Shown here: one piece after another, positions 58,197 through 64,000 of the stretch
Position numbering within the stretch: position 1 is the stretch's first letter
How the letters are laid out: each line of letters begins with the position of its first letter
From: Fistulifera solaris
Lineage: Eukaryota; Bacillariophyta; Bacillariophyceae; Naviculales; Stauroneidaceae
Direction of reading: 5' to 3'
DNA length: 64,000 bases
Assembly (NCBI GenBank): GCA_030295235.1
Contig: AP026124.1
Location: 682,001 to 746,000, forward strand
Notes under the pieces: generated by a model
The model's input: only the letters and a program-made list of their open reading frames with translations
Databases searched by the model: none
What the model was told of the DNA's origin: nothing
Translations under genes and position numbers: made by a program

Positions 58197-60322
58197 ATGA
58201 AAGAACGTCACACAGCGAACGCGTCTAATCACCCAAACGTTAGGAGCCTTGCTCAAGAGATCACAGCTTGGTACCTCTCACAAATCGACGAACGAGCTCC
58301 TCATTCGGAGAATGTTCGGAACTTTTGAGAACTCCCGTTATTGCAGTGACTGATCTCATCTTGACAAATGATGGAGAAGGCGACAACCCTCACGCAACCG
58401 CAACTGCTGCTAGCGATAATGAATCTTCTTCACACAGCGTCCCGAGTCCAGACTGGAAGCAATACCTGGAGAAAGCAGAACATCAAGGGATACTTCACAG
58501 CAACCCGGGCGATTACGAAAGGCTTTCTAAGCGAACCAAAGCGAGATTAGAGGCATTCATACTTGGCGTAGCGATAGCTATGCCCGCGTCCTCGGCGAAC
58601 GACACGGGGAATACTGAATCAAAATCCCAAAAAGATAGCAGTTTCGCAGGTTCCATCAATGCGAGAAAAGGACAGGATACTAGCAAACAATCTCCTTTCT
58701 CTCTAATTGACGGTTTGGCCAGTTTTCGTCCTTTTAAGAAGAGTCAATCGAGTTCTTTGATGCGATCCATTTCGTCATCGAGTTCCACAATGACACGAAA
58801 ACACCCACAAATCCTAGAAAGTGATCTAGTCACTCGACTTGAGTTATATCTACGGACCCTATACCGTGTGCAGTCGCTGAAGCAAGAATGCGTCGTCAGT
58901 GCGGAGCCAGTGCGGGCGGTCAAAGCGCGAGCCAATGCTATTGTGGCCGCGTTCATTGAAACTGTGTCTACGGTTCGACAACAAGGTCCTGTGTTGACTC
59001 GTCTTCTAAGCTGCATGACGAAGGAAGTTATAGCCGTGGAAATACTCTCCGAAGGCCTTGAGCGTGTGATTCGTCGGATTGTTTCGGAATATGAACACGC
59101 TACATCATTTGCATCTCTCGCATTCCTTTCGAGTCCCGAGAATGCCGCGGAACGCAAATTGACTCCTCTGATTTTGGATTATTTGCGCTACCTGCGTGTC
59201 AATTGGCAAAACGCAGAAGCATCTTGTGAACTTGAGGAGATGCTACGAAATTGTATGGACCCTCAAATGCGTAGGACGTTCAAGACGGTTGAATTTCGCT
59301 CCATCGGTCATTTGCTAGAAGTGTGCCAAAGCTTCCGATCTGAATTACAGCAAATCCAAATACGACCTAGTCGACAGTTTCGATCCGTGGTAAAAACGAA
59401 TGGCGGGGAAGAAACCGCTTCCACGAAGGATGCCTTGCGACAAGCGATACGTGACCTCAATCGCGAGGTGATTACAATAAACGGGCATGTTTTACCACCT
59501 GCGACCAGTTACGAGCAACTGAGCTATTTACTTTCTCAGACTTTGAACTCACAAGCCCTTACTAGCACCTTTGCATCCAAAAAGCCGACACGTCGAAAGA
59601 AAAGTAAGAAAGAACGCCGACTCAATGGGGACCACGTATCTGACTTGTCGGAGTCAGGAAATGAAACCAATAATTCCATTGGCGACGATTCGGCTAAATC
59701 GACATCGGACGGGCGGAGTTCGACGGGGCATCGGAGTTTTAGACCATCGACAATCGATTATCTTTCGAAGCGCCTAGTTTTGGCAGCTAGTCGTACAGGT
59801 ACAGGTGAGATCGTAAATGAACGTTGCGGTTTTTTTGTAACGGGTCGTTGTTACTAAACCGTGCTGCACTGTTGTTTTGAATTGTTCACGAAAGGTGGCG
59901 ATGCGTTCTTCGTAGTTAGAGATTTGTTCGGAGGGGAGAATGTGGAGGTCGTTCCGTCTTCGCCCGCAAATTTACTTGTTGAATCTTCGAGGCGCCGCGA
60001 GTCAATAGAAATAATTGTTCGATTAGCGAGTATCATCATTAGATGTCACGGTTCTTTTGACGTGTACCCGAAAGCTCTCGTCGGCTGCTGCGAACCTCTT
60101 ATTCAAGTACACACTACTACTTCGGAAAGAATTTCATTGAAGGAGTCAAGAGCTCCAGGAGTTGCGCGCAACGATAGCAAGACTGACGAATCCGACGAGG
60201 AAGGCGAAAATAGAGCACATATGGTAGTGCAGGAGCTTATGACTGACAAGTCGGGCTGGCGTACGCTATCAGTCCGACCAGCTCTTTACGAGAAAATTGA
60301 AGTGTTAACCACACCTAGTTAG
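58197..60322 (+). CDS. unrecognised cytosolic protein, two exons
   Basis: About 678 aa. Intron 59805-59894. The ATG at 58197 (MKERHTANASNHPNVRSLAQ) fits as a natural N-terminus, but a one-base loss near 58310 separates it from the main frame (ECSELLRTPVIAVTDLIL). No membrane segment. The middle is helical (SDLVTRLELYLRTLYRVQSL ... ILSEGLERVIRRIVSEYEHA), followed by a Lys/Arg-rich patch (KKPTRRKKSKKERR), and a C-terminal domain reading GGDAFFVVRDLFGGENVEVV. I do not recognise the family; the C-terminal domain looks conserved and would be the place to search. Confidence 0.7.
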
Positions 60323-60685
60323 ATACATTAACTATCCCTTTAGCTCTACGCGACTACAACGCTAGAAATAAATCATTTTTGCTTCTAAACTCAACGTCTT
60401 TACGACGCTAGCTGTTTCCTCTACGTTTCTTTGACTCAAACGTTCCTTTTGAAACGAACATGTTTGCATGTCCCGGTACTGGTTCGTTAGGCTTTTCACG
60501 CCAGGCGCGTATGTGCATCACAATTGAAAATTCAAAAATCATTGTGAAGCTGTTTCACAAACGCTCAAAGAAAAATGTGCATGTGCATCCAATGCAGATG
60601 TTGCACCAAAACACCTCAGTTCAAGGGACCCCTCATTGGAACAGTAAAGACTCTTGTCACTCCATATTAAATAGCGCTTACGATA
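60323..60685. other. short spacer
   Basis: About 360 bp, AT-rich, no gene. Presumed promoter of the single-pass membrane protein. Confidence 0.35.
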
Positions 60686-62202
60686 ATGAATGCATTGATT
60701 CATGTTGTTGTGGTGTTGCTTATAGCACCGTGTTTCTCACGCAATTACGTGTCTCTACGTGGGTTGAGTTTCCAAAGCCAGAGAGTTGTTTCGACAGCTT
60801 GCCGGAAAATTCGAAGTAAGCCGTATCGAGGGAGACTTGACCTTCTGTTCATTTATGTCATTCAATACAGGTTGGAAGCAAGATTCGACTTGTCGGCTAT
60901 CAATGCTGCAATATCAAGCCATCTGATCTCAGTCCTCGACGACTGTGACGTAAACGACGAACCGAAATTCGCCACTGAAATTGACCCCAGCAGTCATTCC
61001 TTACTGACGAAGCAAGGTAAACACATTTTTTGCGTCCACCATGTGTACTTTTTGAACATAAAGTGGCCTGACTTCTTCCCCTCCTTTCAGATGGTTACTG
61101 CGAGTCTCCCAAATCAGACGAGGTCCAGTGTGCCGAGATTCGAGGAAGAGTGTCGGTATATTTTGACGACAACGCAGCAGCCATTGAAGAGCGATCTATG
61201 TCCGTTATCCAATCGCTACTTGATGACACGTATTTGCTGGAGCAGTTGAGCGGATTATCCTTTCTCAATTCATTCTTTGTGCGATCTCTGGGTGAAAATC
61301 TGGTTGTATTTGATGACGGACATGGCGAGACCGAGGAGAATATGGAAACGGACAGCGCCGACATAGTCATTGCAGCTACTGTGATATCTTTTGTCGTGAC
61401 CGTTATGGTTGTATACGGTTTGTACCGTCGCCGCCAACCGGCTAGCCGTTTCGGATTTCTCTCCGTGAAACACGCAGTGGCTCATTTGTACAACAGACGG
61501 CGACAGTTCTTTGAAGATCTGGCAGATGACGAAGAACATGAACCCAGTTGGATGGCAACTTCGCCGGAGAGCGCGATATACGAGCGCTGTCCTCCTCCGT
61601 CGATAACCTGGAGCGTATCTGACTTGACGAGTGACTCCCGTTCCATCCGTAGCATACTCCAGCTAGGTCGGATTGTAGAGGAAAACAACTCCGAAGAAAG
61701 TCTTACAAGCGGTAGAAATTACGAACCACCCAGTCAAATTTATCGGCATTTCGACCCAGCAGAACTCGATTTCATCCCCCAATGGAATGATGCAAGTTTC
61801 TCTATCCACTCTTCGTTTAGGGCAATTGACTCGACTGATTCATTTGACGACAGTATAGTGAATCGGTTTGGTTCTAACTCAATTGACGATTGTGGAGTCT
61901 TTCCTCTCCGGGGATGCCAGTTCGTACCGGACGCAAGTTTCGATGAAAGCTCCGCAAGTTCAAGCCATGCAAAGAATAATTGCTGCATGTCTCCCGATTC
62001 AACGTTGATAAATGAGAGGAATGATCAGTGCGAAGAATTTGACGACACGGACGTTCATATAGCAGATGACACAGTCAAATTGGAACGGGCCATTTTTTTC
62101 TCTGCTGCATTTCTAGTGCTCGACTTGAATTTCTTGCTTTGGTGGGCAAAGTTTTGCATCGATCTCAAGAGAGGACGCTCGGAGCCTCGGCTAAAACACT
62201 GA
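60686..62202 (+). CDS. single-pass membrane protein with cytosolic Ser/acid-rich tail
   Basis: About 462 aa from the ATG at 60686. Signal peptide MNALIHVVVVLLIAPC; extracellular part with two or more Cys (ESCFDSLPENSK, DGYCESPKSDEVQC) and a repeat-like SAINAAISSHLISVLDD / ERSMSVIQSLLDD pattern; one membrane helix (DIVIAATVISFVVTVMVVYG LYRRR) near residue 205; a cytosolic tail of about 230 residues rich in Ser and Asp. Two introns (60816-60870, 61017-61090) close the frame if one T is added in the run at 60733-60735. Function unknown. A receptor-like or adhesion role is inference from layout only. A weak terminal hydrophobic segment (FFSAAFLVLDLNFLLWW) occurs near the C-terminus. Confidence 0.65.
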
Positions 62203-62320
62203 CTATCACCTAGAGATTAAGATAAAGATAGAGCTTAAGTTCCTTTTCGTATCGTGAAAGCCGTCTTACCAGGAATGCGTTTGATAAGATTGATAAGATG
62301 CTCATCGTGCAACACCAATT

Positions 62321-62409
62321 ACGGTACGGTACCGTACCAGTTACGGTACCGTACCGGTACCGGGTACCAGGTCCCTTGTACAGTACAAGTACTACGTACT
62401 TGTAATACG
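62321..62409. repeat. GTAC/GGTACC palindrome cluster
   Basis: Within about 90 bp GTACC/GGTAC-type words recur (GGTACGGTACCGTACC, GGTACCGTACCGGTACC, TACAGTACAAGTACTACGTA), most of them self-complementary. Shorter relatives lie near 31704, 36270 and 56595. Confidence 0.6.
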
Positions 62410-62431
62410 GTGCGCCGAGAGTTCTTCATTA

Positions 62432-62459
62432 TTTCGTGACTGGTGTGCAGTCGTGATGA
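62432..62459. repeat. spaced palindrome copy 5
   Basis: Half-sites TTCGTGACTG and CAGTCGTGATG around a GTGTG spacer; closest to the consensus with 5-base spacing. Confidence 0.55.
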
Positions 62460-62647
62460 AGTTCCGCCTGAACCTGCACCGGGGTCTATAGTTTTTACGG
62501 ACAAGAACGATCCGTAAGAATTCTTCGACATACATATCAGGCTGCTGAAGATAGTTTTATGACAGGAAAGACCAGATTAGACGTACCACGCTTGCAGAGC
62601 AAACTTAAGTTACAGGTAGCAGTGGTGGCCCGTTTTTCTTGATGATG

Positions 62648-62668
62648 ATTCATGACTGAAGTCGTGAA
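62648..62668. repeat. spaced palindrome copy 6
   Basis: Half-sites ATTCATGACT and AGTCGTGAA, only a 2-base spacer; same flank (ATGATTCATGACTGAA) as copy 1. Confidence 0.5.
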
Positions 62669-62871
62669 AAGGTCGGCTACACTTTGGGTCACCTTGGACA
62701 GTAATGGCTATAGTACGATAAGTGGCAGCCATCGGCCGACGTCGGCTGTCGGCTGCTGAAGACAATCTCTCCCATGACCATGGCGCCTCAGGTTTACCCT
62801 ATCTTGAGTACCACCGAGCCTTTGTTCTGTACCCTATTCAATAACATCTCGGAAAAGAAAATAAAGGAAAT

Positions 62872-64000
62872 ATGACTCGTCGTGTCTCCTATTTTTACGA
62901 TGCCGAGGTCGGCAACTATCATTACGGACAAGGTAAGATTTTGTCTCGCACGGTCGCGCTGTCTTTGGATCTTCGTCCTTGTCGAGCCGTTTCGAAGGTG
63001 TCAGTCTTTTAATCGAATACTTTCCTTTTTCAAAGATTGCTTACTTCTATATGTCTAATGGAAAATTTTCTCACATTAATTGGAAATTAAGGTCACCCCA
63101 TGAAGCCTCACCGCGTCCGCATGACGCACAACCTCGTTGTCAACTATGGATTATACCGCAAAATGGAGGTCTTCCGTCCTCGTCTCGTCTCCCCGACGGC
63201 TTTGACCCGATTCCATTCGGATGACTACATCAACTTTCTACGTGTCATTACTCCCGACAACATGCAAGATTATATGCGCCAGTTGCAACGCTTCAATGTC
63301 GGGGAAGATTGTCCGGTCTTTGATGGTCTCTTTGAGTTCTGCCAGCTTTACACATCGGGATCGATCGGAGGTGCTGCTCGTCTCAATGAAGACCAGGCTG
63401 ATATTGTTATCAACTGGGCCGGAGGACTTCATCACGCAAAAAAGGCCGAAGCTTCTGGATTCTGTTATGTCAACGATTGTGTCTTGGCGATTCTTGAGTT
63501 GCTCAAGAAGCATGAACGCGTTCTCTACATCGACATTGATATCCATCACGGAGATGGAGTTGAAGAAGCTTTTACGCCACCAATCGCGTCATGACGGCGT
63601 CCTTCCACAAGTTTGGCGAGTATTTCCCTGGCACTGGTGACGTCCTCGACAGTGGTTTTGCCGACGGAAAGAATTACGCAATTAATTTCCCTCTCAACGA
63701 TGGAATGGATGATGAAGCGTATAAAAATATCTTTCGTCCGGTTATTGGGAAAATTATGGAAATGTTTGCTCCGGGTGCCGTGGTGTTGCAATGCGGAGCT
63801 GATTCACTTTCCGGTGATCGTCTCGGGTGCTTCAATCTCTCCGTCAAAGGACATGCCGACTGCGTGGAATATGTTCGAAGCTTCAATATCCCCACGTTGG
63901 TTCTAGGTGGAGGTGGATATACTCTTCGTAATGTGCCGCGTTGTTGGACGTATGAAACCTCCATCTTGACGGGTGAATCGGTGAACGACGAGCTCCCCTT
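62872..64000 (+). CDS. HDAC1: class I histone deacetylase (RPD3/HDA1-like), 3' end off the window
   Basis: Removes acetyl groups from histones; class I of the RPD3 kind. Exon 1 is 62872-62932 ([20 protein letters not shown]), intron 62933-63091, then [21 protein letters not shown]. Catalytic pocket seen: [20 protein letters not shown], zinc ligands in [32 protein letters not shown] and [15 protein letters not shown]. One T is missing in the T4 run at 63570-63573; five would give the family's [16 protein letters not shown]. The frame runs off the right edge at about residue 315; class I enzymes run on to about 480. The gene symbol is by class only. Confidence 0.92.

Larger units (their letters stand above)
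62203..62871. other. spacer with GTAC-rich palindromes
   Basis: About 670 bp before HDAC. Holds the GTAC cluster (62321-62409) and two copies of the spaced palindrome. No gene supported. Confidence 0.5.

Noticed and set aside
62321-62409. CRISPR array or telomere-like repeat
   Set aside because: The words are too short and irregular, without constant repeat and spacer lengths.

Overview
The window looks like a piece of a diatom (stramenopile) nuclear chromosome, possibly from a pennate diatom of the Phaeodactylum kind; the species cannot be fixed from the sequence alone. The reasons are tightly packed genes on both strands, short GT-AG introns (about 55-200 nt), mid-40s to 50 percent GC by eye, purely eukaryotic gene content (Cactin, UXT, CSN4, TBC1D23, PX sorting nexin, class I HDAC, V-ATPase subunit e) and families I know as expanded in diatoms and oomycetes (the HGGG-type zinc-finger array, and the VREYPIMMGDNP family at 2.7-3.7 kb). 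I saw no rRNA, tRNA, CRISPR array, retroelement or other virus-like element.

Layout. 0-5 kb: end of a JmjC oxygenase gene, a four-exon NicO-type metal transporter and a diatom family protein, then 1.5 kb without genes. 5-14 kb: UXT prefoldin, a multipass membrane protein, eIF1AD, the splicing factor Cactin with a decayed tandem copy of its own 3' end, and a two-module zeta-like P-loop kinase. 14-26 kb: MTHFR, a small basic protein with a SIAMESE-like CPPAPRP motif, ataxin-3 with a C-terminal UBX domain, TBC1D23, a GT60 glycosyltransferase, a bacterial-type DUF6920 membrane protein and V-ATPase subunit e. 26-34 kb: two very long Ser/acid-rich proteins of unknown function. 34-47 kb: an ERK-type MAP kinase, a RecQ helicase with an N-terminal GRF zinc finger, a GAF-like/seven-zinc-finger protein and an EF-hand-like/PX sorting nexin. 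47-64 kb: CSN4, adenylate kinase, an ABHD17-type hydrolase, a predicted thylakoid protein, PRA1, a PH-like protein, two unknown proteins (one a single-pass membrane protein) and a class I HDAC running off the right edge.

Many convergent gene ends lie only 20-100 bp apart, while divergent starts are 0.5-0.75 kb apart. The genes are mostly unrelated housekeeping and regulatory functions, not an operon-like system. Endomembrane traffic (TBC1D23, sorting nexin, PRA1, GT60, V-ATPase e) and ubiquitin biology (ataxin-3, CSN4) recur.

Two features affect any reuse of this annotation. First, about 28 coding positions carry a one-base gain or loss, mostly in homopolymers; once these and the visible introns are allowed for, nearly every gene model closes on a whole number of codons, so I read them as assembly errors, not pseudogenes. 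Second, the gaps hold several families of short repeats: a spaced palindrome seen six times, an 80-bp foldback seen twice, a decayed 50-nt minisatellite and a GTAC-rich palindrome cluster.
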